From the NCBI GenBank assembly GCA_963798275.1, contig CAWCTB010000046.1, forward strand, positions 62,001-126,000: 64,000 bases of DNA, in the 5' to 3' direction. The position numbers and the translations under genes were made by a program. The notes under the pieces are model-generated. The model saw nothing but the letters and a program-made list of their open reading frames with translations. It searched no databases and was not told where the DNA came from. The DNA is from CAWCTB01 sp963798275 (GTDB lineage: Bacteria > Acidobacteriota > Terriglobia > Terriglobales > Acidobacteriaceae). Each line of letters begins with the position of its first letter. The first letter of the stretch is position 1. Below, piece by piece: positions 27,270-37,745 of the stretch.

Positions 27270-27566
27270 TCAGCCTCCGGCAATGGCTCCGATGATGAGC
27301 AGCGGCTCCGCCCCGGAAGCCACCGCGTCCGGCAACGGTGTGTCCGGCGGTTCGTGCGACAAGTCCTCTTGGCATGCGAAGAAGCGCAGGAACGGACGGC
27401 GCTGTTGTGTAACGTGATCGCGAATCGTCCCGCGCAGCATGGGATAGGAGGCCTCGAGTGCATCGAGGACCGAGCGTTGCGTCGCCGGGCCCTCGACTTC
27501 GATCTGTACCTCACTGCCCACGTGTGCCAGCGTCCGCAAATGAGCCGGAAGCACGACTCGGATCAT
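27270..27566 (-). CDS. MoaD/ThiS ubiquitin-like sulfur-carrier protein
   Basis: A 98-residue beta-grasp protein: MIRVVLPAHLRTLAHVGSEVQIEVEGPATQRSVLDALEASYPML at the start, and the essential C-terminal Gly-Gly in LLIIGAIAGG. MoaD/ThiS proteins are adenylated and thiocarboxylated on this tail. The ATG overlaps the TGA of the upstream BNR-repeat gene (ATGA), so the two are translated together. The pairing of such a carrier with a BNR protein recurs in bacteria but its purpose is not known to me. No molybdopterin or thiamin genes lie nearby. An upstream in-frame ATG adds 20 residues antisense-like to the BNR end and is less likely. Confidence 0.87.
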   Translation of the reverse strand: MIRVVLPAHLRTLAHVGSEVQIEVEGPATQRSVLDALEASYPMLRGTIRDHVTQQRRPFLRFFACQEDLSHEPPDTPLPDAVASGAEPLLIIGAIAGG

Positions 27567-28679
27567 GGCAAGGTTTGGACCTCCACCGAGAGCACGGCAG
27601 GCAGATCGCGCACAATGGGTGACCAACTGTCTCCAGCATCAGCCGACGCGTAGACCTGTCCGCCGGTGGTGCCGAAATACACTCCGCAGGAGTCGAGCGA
27701 GTCGACCGCCATGGCGTCGCGGAGCACGTTCACGTAGCAGTCGCTTTGCGGCAGACCTTTGGTGAGGGCCTCCCACTCGTTGCCGCCGGTGCGGCTGCGG
27801 TAGACGCGCAGCTTGCCCTCGAGTGGAAAGTGCTCCCCGTCACTCTTGATGGGGACGACATAAATCGTTTCCGGCTCGTGCGAGTGGATGTCGATCACAA
27901 ACCCGAAGTCAGTGGGCAGGTTGCCGCTGACCTCTCTCCAGGAGTCGCCGGCGTCGTCGCTGCGCATCACGTCCCAGTGTTTCTGCATGAATAGCACGCC
28001 TGGCCGTGACGGGTGCATGGCCACGTGGTGGACACAGTGGCCCACTTCGGCTGTCGGGTCGGGGATGTATTGCGAAACCAGGCCGCGGTTGATCGGTTTC
28101 CACGTCTGGCCGCCGTCGTCGGTGCGGAAGGCCCCGGCAGCCGAGATGGCGATATAGATCCGGTCCGGGTTACTCGGATCGAGAATGATGGTGTGCAGGC
28201 ACATGCCGCCCGCGCCCGGGGTCCATTGCGGTCCCGATCCGTGGCCGCGCAGTCCGGGCAGTTCCTGCCAGGTCTGGCCAGCGTCGGTGGTGCGGAACAG
28301 CGCCGCGTCTTCAATGCCGGCGTAGACCGTGTCGGGATCGGTGAGCGACGGCTCGAGATGCCAGACTCGCTTGAACTCCCAGGGATGCGGCGTGCCGTCG
28401 TACCACTGATGCGTGCCGGGAACACCGTCATAGACGAATTTGTTGCCGACCGGCTCCCAAGTCTTGCCTCCATCGTTCGAGCGTTGAATCAACTGCCCGA
28501 ACCACCCGCTGCACTGCGATGCATACAACCGATTCGGGTCAACCGGGGACCCTTTGAGGTGATAAAGCTCAAAGCCCGCAAAATGAGGGCCGCTGATGTC
28601 CCACTTGTCGCGCTTGCCGTCCGCCGTCAGGACGAACGCTCCCTTTGCGTGTACCAACTAATACGCGTACTTTGCTCAT
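27563..28679 (-). CDS. BNR/sialidase-like beta-propeller protein (frameshifted)
   Basis: About 371 residues. Repeated Asp-box motifs are visible: RSNDGGKTWEPV, RTTDAGQTWQEL, RTDDGGQTWKPI, RSDDAGDSWREV, RSRTGGNEWEAL and ASADAGDSWSPI, each a blade of a six-bladed propeller. The true N-terminus is MSKVRVLVGTRKG at ATG 28679 (AGGAGC just upstream); the frame then shifts in a run of three bases (28641-28643, GGG on the coding strand) to GAFVLTADGKRDKWDISGPHFAGFELYHLKGSP. One base less restores it. No signal peptide, so it is probably cytoplasmic. It is not a proven sialidase: only the fold is supported. Confidence 0.87.
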
Positions 28680-28725
28680 GCTTGCTCCTATCCTTCAGCC
28701 TTAAGTAGGTGGTTCAGGTGATCAC

Positions 28726-29283
28726 TCAAACAGCACGATTAGCTGTGATGTTTCGCCCCTCGCGCCCCAGCCTTTTTTTCGCCGCCCCTCGTCTTTTTCG
28801 ACCAACTCCAGTGCCAGCGAACTTCGGCAGGAAGGGAATCGGATCGTGTTCCCGCCACCGGCGCCGTACTTCCCTGAGAACGGCGTCTCGATTCTTCTCC
28901 ATCTCCGCTACCACTGCGCAGGGCGCTCCGGTGTCCTCGTGTCGCGCCGCCCAGAGGAGCAGGTCCAAAACCACCGGTGCGAGATCGATCCCTTTCTCCG
29001 TCAAACGGTAGTTCACCCTTCGTGCGTCCGTCTCTTCAATCTCCGAAGTGATGATTCCAGCCGCATCGAGCTTGCGCAAACGGTCAGTCAGAACGTTGCT
29101 GGCGATGCCTTCCCCCGAGTCCTGAAACTCTTTAAACGTCCTGTAGCCGCGAACCATTAAGTCGCGGACAATCAGCAGCGACCAGCGGTCTCCGAACCGC
29201 TCGAGAGCCACGCTAACCGGGCAGCCGGACCGGCGATCGGACTTGGGCTTTCCGGACACGGCGGACAAGGTATCAGGGTTCAC
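28726..29283 (-). CDS. HxlR-family transcriptional regulator
   Basis: A winged-helix regulator of about 185 residues. The family core is SGCPVSVALERFGDRWSLLIVRDLMVRGYRTFKEFQDSGEGIASNVLTDRLRKLDAAGIITSEIEETDARRVNYRLTEKGIDLAPVVLDLLLW. The Cys in CPV is the redox-type Cys seen in HxlR proteins such as YodB. A basic, Lys/Arg-rich tail (GRKRRGAAKKRLGREGR) follows. The start could be GTG 29316, 29283 or 29259; the promoter position below favours the shorter ones. A perfect palindrome overlaps the promoter, suggesting autoregulation. It lies 75 bp downstream of the first cytochrome gene on the same strand. Confidence 0.88.
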   Translation of the reverse strand: MNPDTLSAVSGKPKSDRRSGCPVSVALERFGDRWSLLIVRDLMVRGYRTFKEFQDSGEGIASNVLTDRLRKLDAAGIITSEIEETDARRVNYRLTEKGIDLAPVVLDLLLWAARHEDTGAPCAVVAEMEKNRDAVLREVRRRWREHDPIPFLPKFAGTGVGRKRRGAAKKRLGREGRNITANRAV

Positions 29284-29302
29284 TTGCAAAACGCAAGTTA
29301 TA
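29282..29302 (-). promoter_or_regulatory. HxlR operator palindrome with -10 element
   Basis: ACTTGC-aaaac-GCAAGT (29282-29298) is a perfect 6-bp-arm dyad. On the minus strand a TATAAC -10-like hexamer abuts it, so a bound dimer would block transcription start. This is the arrangement usual for HxlR-type autorepression. Confidence 0.7.
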
Positions 29303-29358
29303 GTGAGATCAGGCACAGGAATTCGGGACGAGCCGCTGGATTCTTCGGCTTGATCGTC

Positions 29359-31495
29359 TCAGAACGTCTTTACGAATTCGATCAGCGCCTGCTTGTCGGC
29401 AGTCGGACAGCTTGCTGCCGAAGTAGTGTCCGCGGTCGAGGACGAAATCGGGCGACTTGCTGATGCGGAGGAGAGCGGGCGCCAGCGTCGTCAGCAAGCG
29501 TCGGGATTCGTCGGCATTGAGGTGGCGAACCCGTATCTGCAGCAGGTCAGCTTGCACCTCGGCAGCGAGTTTTGCCCGTTCGGCGGCGAGGCCTTGATCG
29601 GATGGATCGAAGTCGGCGTTGGCCAACAGATCGATTGGGGTTCCAGCCGGAATGGGTCCGATGCGCAGGTATCCATCTTTGGCCAACGACTGCAGCGGGC
29701 CCGGAACCGACGGCGCAGGTATCTGGATGTAGCTTTCGGCTGTGGTGCGCGCGATGGAAGCTGCGCCAAGACGCTTCTCTGGCCAGAGCAGTTTCTGCAT
29801 CGCGTCATCGAAGGCCTTCATCCTGCCGGCCACCGAAGGATCTCCGGTGTATTCCCCCAACTGATTATTGTGCAGGAAGGGAGCTGTCGCCCAGATGGCG
29901 ATGAGCGAGGGCACGCGGTAGTAGCCCGGGCCACCCGCGGGCGGCTGGAACTTCGTGACCGCGTTGGTAAAGGGATTGAGCACTTCAATTTCGCCGGAAG
30001 CGGGAAGTGTCTTGTAGGTCTCGGAGGAGAAGTTGTCCCACACATGCCCGCGCATGGCGTTCGTGGCCAGGGCTCTGGTGGCATTCGTTTGAATCGCCGA
30101 AATGGGGATGCGGTCTTCGGTCGAAAGAAAATTGTTATCGAGGAAATCGGGTTTGAGGACCTCCTGCCGGCTCCATGCGATGTATTCAGGCGATTTGCGG
30201 TCCTTGATGTCGGGGGGCTGCTTGCTGGAGTGGCAGCGCGCGCAGTTCTCGGCAAAGACAATTTTGCCGCGCTGCAGGAGTTTCTCGCCGGCGGTGAGAT
30301 AGGACTGTCCGCCCGGAGCGTCGGCCAAGCGCGGCCCGTTCATCTTCGACAGAAACGCCGCGAGATTCGGCAATCGTTCCATCGTCGATTGCCAGTAGAC
30401 CGAGTTCTTCTGCGCCTGGGCCACCGGGAACGGGCGCTGTGGCGTTCCGCCGATGATCGCGTTGTGATCGCGCAGCCATTGCTCGCTGTATTCGCCGATG
30501 CTGACGTACACCCGCGCCAGCGCGCCGATCACTCCGACCGAGTCTGCCCCGTCTTTCAGGACGTGGGGAACTGCCATCGGATTCTTTTCGCCCGGAAAGT
30601 TGAGAGCGCCGCCGGAGATGGCCTCTTGGTGCGCGACCGACAATCGCGCCGGCAGCGCGTAAATCGGATTCATGTTGCTGGGATCGTTCAGATAGTCGGT
30701 CGCAAGGAATGACGTATCGATGGTGCCCGGAGCCCAGGAACGGAAGAGCTGATAGGCGTAGCTGTCAGGGCCGGAATTGGGAGCAAAAATGCCGCTGGCC
30801 TTCAGGTACTGATTGCCGATGGTCGAGGACAGATTCTCCCATTGAGGATTTTCCGGGTCGGCCGGCGGCTTCAGCGGATTGAAGGAAACGTGGCAAAAGC
30901 CGCAAGCCATTCCCACCCGGTAGGGCCGCACCAGCTTGGGATCGTTGTAATAGTTGGGATCGCTGTAGTAGCGGCTGGCGTCCCAGTTCTTCTCTGCCGC
31001 AGAATCAAACTTCGGGTTGGGATAGAGCCGCAGTCCGACTATGCCAGTGGGCCTGCCGTAGACCGCGGGGTCAACATCGGGCTCTTGTGGACCCACGTCG
31101 ATCCAGAGCCCGTACTGGTCAGATTTCGTGGCCTGCGCGAAGCCCGGCTGGTTAACCACGCCCATCTCTTGGAAGCGCGAGGCGCGCCGCCGGGAGTCGA
31201 TCGTCTTCAGCAGATCGGCAGTTCCCACGCTGTGACCGGCAAGATAGTCCCACAAATCCTGGTCGCCGGCGGTCCACAGCAGCCAGGTATTGCGGCCCTT
31301 CACCTCATCAGCGCTGAGGGAAATACCGCCATCCATAGCGGCGAAAACAGGCGAGGCCGATTGCGGGAAATCGGCGGCGGTCTTACCGGCTCGTTTTGCG
31401 GAATCAACAACGTCGTGGCACGGCCGCAAGAACCAGGCTGCGACGGCGAGACCGGCGATGGCGACAATCCCGGCTACGTAAATCGCTCTTCGCAT
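29359..31495 (-). CDS. large di-heme c-type cytochrome, RoxA/peroxidase-like (frameshifted at end)
   Basis: About 711 residues. An N-terminal helix (YVAGIVAIAGLAVAAWFL) exports or anchors it. Two haem-binding motifs are seen: CGFCH at 198-202 and CARCH at 418-422, about 220 residues apart. Size and spacing recall RoxA-type di-heme oxygenases and di-heme peroxidases, but I cannot assign a substrate. The 3' end shifts frame at about 29400: after HYFGSKLSD, the next frame reads ADKQALIEFVKTF and stops at 29359, matching the paralogue's ending. The second cytochrome lies 67 bp upstream on the same strand. Together they face away from the GMC and peroxidase genes. Confidence 0.85.
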
Positions 31496-31562
31496 GCAGT
31501 CTCGTTATGTTAAACCGCGACGGACATCGGCTGCACGCGGGAGCGCCGGCACGATCTCCGGG

Positions 31563-34013
31563 CTAAAAGGTCTTTATGTACTCGATCAGCGCGCGCTTGT
31601 CGTCATCGCTCAGTCCGGGCTCCTCGGCGAACATGTCGGTGCCGAAGTAGTGGCCGCGATTGACCACGAAGTCCGGGCACTTGCTTAGCGCCAGCATGGG
31701 ATCGACGAGGTTCTGGAATACTCGACGGGCATCGTCGTCGCTGGCGTTCGGCGGCAGCGCTGCCAGGTCTTGCTTCAGCTTGAGCAGCAGGTCGAGTACC
31801 TGTTGCTGATGCTTCAGCTTATCTTCCGGCGTCGTTGCCTCGCCCAGGATGTCGATGTTGGCCAGCAGATTGATCGGGGTTCCCTTGGGGATGGGACCAA
31901 TTTCAATCTTGCCTTCGCCGAAGATTGATGGGAAGAAGCGATGGCCCGGGCTTAGTAAGGGCTTCAGGTAATCGGGCAGGTATCCTGCTTCGACCCGGAG
32001 GTAGCTGGTCTGGGTTGTGCGGTCGATGGTTCCCGGAACCTTGTCGCCCAGCAGCGAATCTTTCTCGCGCTTCTCCGGCCAGAGCATCTTCTCGATTGAG
32101 TCCTGGAACGACTGCATGCGCGCTTCCACCGACGGGCTGGGATTGAACTTGCCAACAGAGTTGTTCAGCAGGAAAGGCGCGGTCGACCAGACGCTGATCA
32201 ACGAAGCCGGGCGGGTATAGCCGCGTCCTCCGCCGGGCATGGGGTAGGTGCGGTATTCGGCCGTGTAAGGGTGCTGAACGGTGATACTGCCGACGGAAGG
32301 CAGGTTCTTATAGGTCTGGGAAGAGAAGTTGTCCCAGATATTGTCGCGGATGGCATTGGTTGCCAGCGGACTGCAGGCGTTCGTCTGCAGCAGCGTGACC
32401 GGCACCCGCAGATCGGTCGAGAGATAGTTTCCATCCAGGAAGTCGTCCTGGAGGACCATGGCGCGCATCTTCGCCTTGAACTCGTCGGTCTTCGTCCAGG
32501 CCCAATACTTGTTCCAGCAATTGAGGTATTCGATGCCGGAGCAACCGCCGGGATCGACTCCTGGTGCGGGCTCAGGGATTTTGCTGGAATGGCAGCGGGC
32601 GCAACGCTCGGCGAAGACAATCTTGCCGCGCTGCAACTGCGCTTTGTCTTTCGACAGGTAGGCTTCTCCACCGGGTGCATCTTTCAGCAGGTGCGGTGCG
32701 GTGCTCTTCAGGAAGAACAGAGCCATGAATGGCGTCTGCTGTTCGGTCGCCTCCCAATAGGCCGAGTTCTTGTTGGCCACAGCGATTTCGATGGGCGTGA
32801 TGGGTTTGCCGCCCACCAGGGGGCGGAAGTGCAGCAACCATTCCTCGCTGAACAATCCGATGTTCAGGTAAACGCGATTCAAGGCTCCCAGAGCGCCAAC
32901 CGAATCCGAACCATCTTTGAGGATCTTCGCAGTCCAGACCGTATTAGGCGGGTCGAAGTACTGGGTAAGCGGACCTTCCTTGTAGAAATCGTTGAACTGC
33001 TTGTTATTCAATTCGCCGCCCGCGAGGGTCTCCTTGCCCCAGCGCTTGGCGACGGTCAACCTCGCGGGGAGGCCATAGACCGCGTTCATGGTGCGCGGGT
33101 TGTTGATGTTGTCGGTCGAAACCAGCGAAGTATCGAGGGTGCCCGGGCGCGAAGTGTGGAAGAGTTGGAATGGGAAGCTGCTCGGATCGGCTTCCCACGA
33201 GAAGATGCGATCGACCCAGAAATACTGTGCTCCAACGTTGGAACTCAGGTTCTCCCACTTGGGATTCTCCGGATCGGCGGGCGGCTTTACCGGGTTCGGG
33301 CCAACGTGACAGAAGGCACAGGTCATGCCCACGCGATAGGGACGGACCAGGCTCTTGTCGTTGTAATAGGTGGGATCGTCGTAATAGCGTTTCGGGTCCC
33401 ACTTCTTGGCGGCAGCCTCGTCGAAATCGGGGTTAGGGAACAAGCGCAGTCCGACGATGCCGGTGGCATAGCCATAGTACGAACCAACCGGAATGTTCTT
33501 GCCGCGTGCGCCGATCTTCACGCCGGGATACTTGGTTTCGTTCTCGAACGGATCAGGCGGGCAGTTTGGGTCGCGGGTATCCAGCCAGAGGCCATAGCGG
33601 TTGGGATCAGGGCCGGTCGCCTTCTTGAAGCAAGGCTCGTTCACCAGTCCAAGATAGTTCCAGCGATTGTCGCGGCTGAACTTGAACTTCGGGTCGGGAT
33701 ACGAGGACAGCGTCTTGAGGAAGTCGAGCGTGCCGACGCTGGCGTTGGTCATGCCGTCCCAGAAGCGGTCGTTGCCTCCGCTCCACACGTTCCACATGTT
33801 GCGGCCCTTGACCTCTTCGGTAGTGAGCGCAATGCCGCCATCCATGTCGTGGAAGTAGTCTTCGTCCGCGGCCGGAAACGAGGCGGCGGGACGACCGGCA
33901 AGACGGGCTTCGTCCTGCACTTCACCTGCCTTTGGCGTCTTGTGACAGCCGGCGAACAGCAGCAAAAGTGCGATTGCAATCACCCCAACCCAAAGAGAGA
34001 CAGACCGTAACAT
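31563..34013 (-). CDS. large di-heme c-type cytochrome lipoprotein, paralogue of the preceding
   Basis: 816 residues from ATG 34013 (AGGAG 6 bases upstream). A lipoprotein signal ends in LFAGC, so it is probably anchored to a membrane facing the periplasm. Haem motifs are CAFCH and CARCH, each in a context nearly identical to the smaller paralogue: LVRPYRVGMTCAFCHVGPNPVKPPADPENPKWENLSS, and LQRGKIVFAERCARCHSSKIP. It is longer by internal insertions, including a region with several extra Cys (GGCSGIEYLNCWNKYW). The C-terminus DDDKRALIEYIKTF matches its partner. Probably a periplasmic redox enzyme of the di-heme peroxidase/oxygenase kind. Confidence 0.85.
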   Translation of the reverse strand: MLRSVSLWVGVIAIALLLLFAGCHKTPKAGEVQDEARLAGRPAASFPAADEDYFHDMDGGIALTTEEVKGRNMWNVWSGGNDRFWDGMTNASVGTLDFLKTLSSYPDPKFKFSRDNRWNYLGLVNEPCFKKATGPDPNRYGLWLDTRDPNCPPDPFENETKYPGVKIGARGKNIPVGSYYGYATGIVGLRLFPNPDFDEAAAKKWDPKRYYDDPTYYNDKSLVRPYRVGMTCAFCHVGPNPVKPPADPENPKWENLSSNVGAQYFWVDRIFSWEADPSSFPFQLFHTSRPGTLDTSLVSTDNINNPRTMNAVYGLPARLTVAKRWGKETLAGGELNNKQFNDFYKEGPLTQYFDPPNTVWTAKILKDGSDSVGALGALNRVYLNIGLFSEEWLLHFRPLVGGKPITPIEIAVANKNSAYWEATEQQTPFMALFFLKSTAPHLLKDAPGGEAYLSKDKAQLQRGKIVFAERCARCHSSKIPEPAPGVDPGGCSGIEYLNCWNKYWAWTKTDEFKAKMRAMVLQDDFLDGNYLSTDLRVPVTLLQTNACSPLATNAIRDNIWDNFSSQTYKNLPSVGSITVQHPYTAEYRTYPMPGGGRGYTRPASLISVWSTAPFLLNNSVGKFNPSPSVEARMQSFQDSIEKMLWPEKREKDSLLGDKVPGTIDRTTQTSYLRVEAGYLPDYLKPLLSPGHRFFPSIFGEGKIEIGPIPKGTPINLLANIDILGEATTPEDKLKHQQQVLDLLLKLKQDLAALPPNASDDDARRVFQNLVDPMLALSKCPDFVVNRGHYFGTDMFAEEPGLSDDDKRALIEYIKTF

Positions 34014-34385
34014 TTGCGCTCCTAGAAGGAAGTGCGGCGCCCGGGGCGCTGGAACGGCGGCAGAATCAACCCTGATCGGTGCCGCCAACTTTGTAGCAAG
34101 CGATGCGCTTCGAGCCCAACCATGGTCGAAACCCGCTCCGCCTTTTTTGTATCGGCGCAATATATCACGGAATCAACCGTTTGCAGAGACGCTAAATCGG
34201 CTGTGCTTGGCCGGTTGCAGGAGGCATAGGACACGCGCGCAACCCTGGCGGGCAAATCCGGCAGGCTCGCCTCGGGTATAATCGCCGCCACATCGTAATC
34301 GTGAAGCAGACGCGGGACTAGGCGCGGACTGCGACCGCAGCCGGCTAGAACATTGGCGGGGTTGATTAGCGGGAGAACGATCTGA
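34014..34385. other. divergent promoter region between cytochromes and GMC gene
   Basis: A 372-bp gap with no gene on either strand. It must hold promoters for both directions. TATAAT at 34277-34282 is a good -10 for the GMC gene, though I find no convincing -35. No palindromic operator stands out. Confidence 0.45.
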
Positions 34386-36290
34386 ATGGGGGCGGGGAAC
34401 ACGCAACAGTTCGACTGCGAATACATCGTGGTTGGCTCGGGAGCCGGTGGTGGAACCCTGGCGGCCCGTCTCGCCGAGGCGGGCAAGACGGTCCTGCTGT
34501 TCGAGGCGGGTGGCGATCCCAGGGAATTGCAGGGTGGAGATCCTGCTCAGCCCGGGGTGAACCGGCTTCCCGCCGACTATGATGTTCCCTGTTTTCATCC
34601 CTTCGCCACCGAAAATGAGGCGATGAAGTGGGATTTCTTCGTTCGCCACTACGCCGACGATGCAGCCCAGCGGCGCGATCCCAAGTATCGCGAGGCATAT
34701 GACGGTCAACGGGTAGATGGCGTTCTCTATCCTCGCGCCAGTTCCCTCGGCGGCTGCACCGCGCATAACGCAATGATCCTGGTTTATCCCCACGATGCCG
34801 ACTGGGATGGCATCGCCGCCCTTACCGGGGACTCGTCGTGGAGCGCGGAAAACATGCGCGGCTACTTCGAGCGTCTGGAAGACTGCCACCACCGCGAACC
34901 CTACCGCGCCCTGGCGAAGCTCGGGATTAATCCGACGCGTCATGGCTTCGAAGGCTGGCTCAGCACGGAGAAAGCCATACCCATGCTGGGCCCCGCGAAC
35001 TACAACCTGTTCGAGGTGATTGCCGAGTCGGCCTTCGAGTGCCTGGAAGGTATTGGCGACCTGGCGGACCGGGCGCGCTGGATGCTCGAGAGTCAACTCG
35101 ATCCCAATGACTGGCGCACGGTGCGGCAGAACTCCATCGGCCTTCGTTATCTGCCGCTGACCACGCGGAACCACACCCGGGTTGGCAGCCGCGAGCGGGT
35201 GCTCGAAGTTGCGCACAAACATCCCGACCGCTTGCGCATCGAGATGAACGCGCTGGTCACCCGCGTTCTGTTTGACGACTCGAACCGCGCTACCGGCGTC
35301 GAATACCTGCGGGGGAAGCGGCTGTATCGCGCCGCGCATCGTCCGAGCCTCGAAATGAGCGACGCGCGTCAGGCGTACGCATCGCGGGAGGTGATTTTGT
35401 GCGGCGGCGCCTTCAACACGCCGCAACTGCTTATGCTCTCCGGTGTCGGTCCGCGCGAGGAGCTGCAACGGCACGGCATTGCGGTGCGCGTCGATCTTCC
35501 CGGAGTTGGCAAGAACCTGCAGGACCGGTACGAGATCGGCGTCGTCAATCGCATGAACTTCGACGAGTGGGCAGTTTTCAAGGACGCGAAATTCTCCAAT
35601 ACCGATCCCCAATTCAGGCAGTGGCAGACGGAGCGCGACGGCCCTTACATCACCAATGGCGCGATCCTGGCTTTGTTCAAGCGATCCACCCCGGCAGTGC
35701 CGCTGCCCGATCTCTTTTGCATGGCCTTGCTTGGCCGCTTCGAGGGCTACTTTCCCGGCTACTCCCGCTGGTTTGTCGACCATTTGAACTACCTGACGTG
35801 GGCTGTGCTCAAGGCCCACACCAACAATCATGCTGGTGAGGTTCGCCTGCGCTCCGCCGACCCGCGCGATACGCCGGAGATCAACTTCCACTACTTCAAC
35901 GAAGGGTCACCGGACGGGAATGCCGACCTCGATGCCGTCGTGGAAGGCATTCGCTTCGTGCGCACCATGACAGCACAACTGAAGGACAAGGGGCTGATCG
36001 CGCAAGAAGAGCTGCCGGGCGATCAGGTGCAGTCGACCGCCGAACTGCGCGACTACGTGCGCAACGGAGCGTGGGGACATCATGCGTCCTGCAGTTGCCC
36101 GATCGGACCACGCGAGCAAAACGGGGTGCTGGACAGCGCGTTTCGGGTTTACGGTACGCGTGGCCTGCGCGTGGTGGACGCATCGGTATTTCCTCGCATA
36201 CCAGGCTTCTTCATCGTCAGTGCGGTGTACATGGTCGGCGAGAAGGCGGCCGACGCGATACTTGAGGACGCCGAGCGCACGAGCGTCTGA
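34386..36290 (+). CDS. GMC-family FAD oxidoreductase
   Basis: A 634-residue flavoenzyme of the glucose-methanol-choline family. The FAD-binding motif is CEYIVVGSGAGGGTLAARLAEAGKTVLLFEAG (residues 11-42); signature YPRASSLGGCTAHNAMILVYP (about 118-138) and EVILCGGAFNTPQLLMLSGVG (about 338-358) follow. C-terminal PRI-type segment GLRVVDASVFPRIPGFFIVSAVYMVGEKAAD is complete, with the catalytic His near GHHASC (about 561). No signal peptide. Many members reduce O2 to H2O2, which would suit the peroxidase genes downstream. First gene of a plus-strand run to 40988. Confidence 0.93.
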   Translation: MGAGNTQQFDCEYIVVGSGAGGGTLAARLAEAGKTVLLFEAGGDPRELQGGDPAQPGVNRLPADYDVPCFHPFATENEAMKWDFFVRHYADDAAQRRDPKYREAYDGQRVDGVLYPRASSLGGCTAHNAMILVYPHDADWDGIAALTGDSSWSAENMRGYFERLEDCHHREPYRALAKLGINPTRHGFEGWLSTEKAIPMLGPANYNLFEVIAESAFECLEGIGDLADRARWMLESQLDPNDWRTVRQNSIGLRYLPLTTRNHTRVGSRERVLEVAHKHPDRLRIEMNALVTRVLFDDSNRATGVEYLRGKRLYRAAHRPSLEMSDARQAYASREVILCGGAFNTPQLLMLSGVGPREELQRHGIAVRVDLPGVGKNLQDRYEIGVVNRMNFDEWAVFKDAKFSNTDPQFRQWQTERDGPYITNGAILALFKRSTPAVPLPDLFCMALLGRFEGYFPGYSRWFVDHLNYLTWAVLKAHTNNHAGEVRLRSADPRDTPEINFHYFNEGSPDGNADLDAVVEGIRFVRTMTAQLKDKGLIAQEELPGDQVQSTAELRDYVRNGAWGHHASCSCPIGPREQNGVLDSAFRVYGTRGLRVVDASVFPRIPGFFIVSAVYMVGEKAADAILEDAERTSV

Positions 36291-36384
36291 AACCGCGGGC
36301 ATTCCGGCCTGGCAACATTCTCTTGCCAATTGACAAAGCCTCGCCTTGCCGCCATAGTTGGACGCTAATTTCGGCCGAGATCAC

Positions 36385-37627
36385 GTGAGCGATACCGTCA
36401 CCAATTCGAACATTAGCCGTTCCCAGCCGCCTGCCAACACCGGATCGGTGTTCTACGACAAGCTGGCCGACACGCTGACTGCTCTTGTCCATCTGGAAAG
36501 CCGGTTCGATCCGTTCATCCGTCCTGCTTTCGACGCGGTGCTGCGCGATCCGGTAGCTAAGCTGGTCACTGCCCTCGATCAACAGGAGGCGGCCGAACGA
36601 GGGGCTGAAGCTCGCCGAAGAACGGCCAATTCCGAACGAGGAAGCTTGGGTCGACTCGATCATCAAGAGCTTTGAAGAGCAGATGCGTCTGCTGTGGAAG
36701 CCGGGCGGCTTCGAGCGCGGCGGCAATACCAAGACCCACGGCATCGTGCGCGGCGAGTTCATCGTTCACGATGGCCTTCCCCCGGAGTTGAGGCACGGCA
36801 TTTACGCGGAGCCAGGGACCTTTCGCGCCTGGGTGCGTTTTTCCGGCCCCGGCCCTTACATTACGCCCGATATCGAGGACGTCGGCTTCATGAGCATGAG
36901 CATCAAGCTGATGGGCGTGCCTGGGCCGAAGTTGATGGAGGAAGAGAAGTTCACCCAGGACATGACCGGCGTGGTCACGCCGACTTTTGTTACGCCCGAC
37001 GTCAACGCCAATGCCCAACTGCAGATCGAGAGCATCAAGAACGCGCAGATCTACTATTTCCTCAATCTGCATCGTTCGCATGTGCTGGACCTTATCATGC
37101 AGGGGCTGTGGATCAAAACGCAGCACAGTCCCTTCGAGGCAGCATATTTCAGTTGCGTACCGTACCTGCTGGGGGAAGGGCAGGCCATGCAGTATTCCAT
37201 GTGGCCGCTGAGAACGAGGCGCACGCCCATCCCGCGCCTGCCGTTTCGGCCTCCGGACGATTACCTGCGCAACGCCATGGTCGCCACGCTCGCCGAAGAA
37301 GACGTCGAATTCGACATTCGCCTGCAACTGCAAACCGATGCGCACCTGATGCCCATCGAGAACAACGCCGTGCTGTGGCCCGAAAAGCTCTCACCCCGGC
37401 GCTCGGTGGCGACGTTGCGGATACCCCGGCAGACGTTCAACTCTCCGGCACAGATCGAGTTTGAGAAACGCCTCTCCTACAATCCCTGGCATTGCATACC
37501 CGAGCATCGGCCGCTGGGTAACCAGAGCCGCGCCCGGAAGCGGATGTACTACGTGCTCTCGACGCTGCGCCACACCATGAATGCGATTCCGCACTACGAG
37601 CCGACTGGAGATGAAGTTTTCGAGTAG
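36385..37627 (+). CDS. catalase-like haem protein, y4iL-type (frameshifted)
   Basis: About 413 residues. The catalase-fold segment TKTHGIVRGEFIVHDGLPPELRHGIYAEPGTFRAWVRFSGPG carries the distal His (THG), and the C-terminal stretch YNPWHCIPEHRPLGNQSRARKRMYYVLS contains the region typical of the y4iL-like subgroup. Sequence is far from canonical catalase, and related proteins include hydroperoxide-using allene oxide synthases. The start is GTG 36385. The frame shifts in GGGG at 36601-36604: AAER is followed in the next frame by GLKLAEERPIPNEEAWVDSIIKSFEEQMR, fitting one extra G. About 95 bp after the GMC gene. Confidence 0.87.
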
Positions 37628-37745
37628 GTGGAAGCTGACGGTTTCCGTTGACAAAAACTTCGCCAGCGGAGATAGTGGGCGACACTCCAACAGCCCTGGC
37701 TCGAACAGATACTTCCTACGGGACCTGAAAAGAAAAGGAGATGGC

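Noticed and set aside
29393..30712. A 439-codon open frame on the plus strand across the first cytochrome gene.
   Set aside because: It lacks protein-family features and is antisense to a gene with two haem motifs and a full-length paralogue.
34173..35891. A long open frame of 572 codons on the minus strand across the GMC gene.
   Set aside because: It is the antisense shadow of a high-GC gene. The protein has no family features, while the plus strand encodes a clear GMC enzyme.
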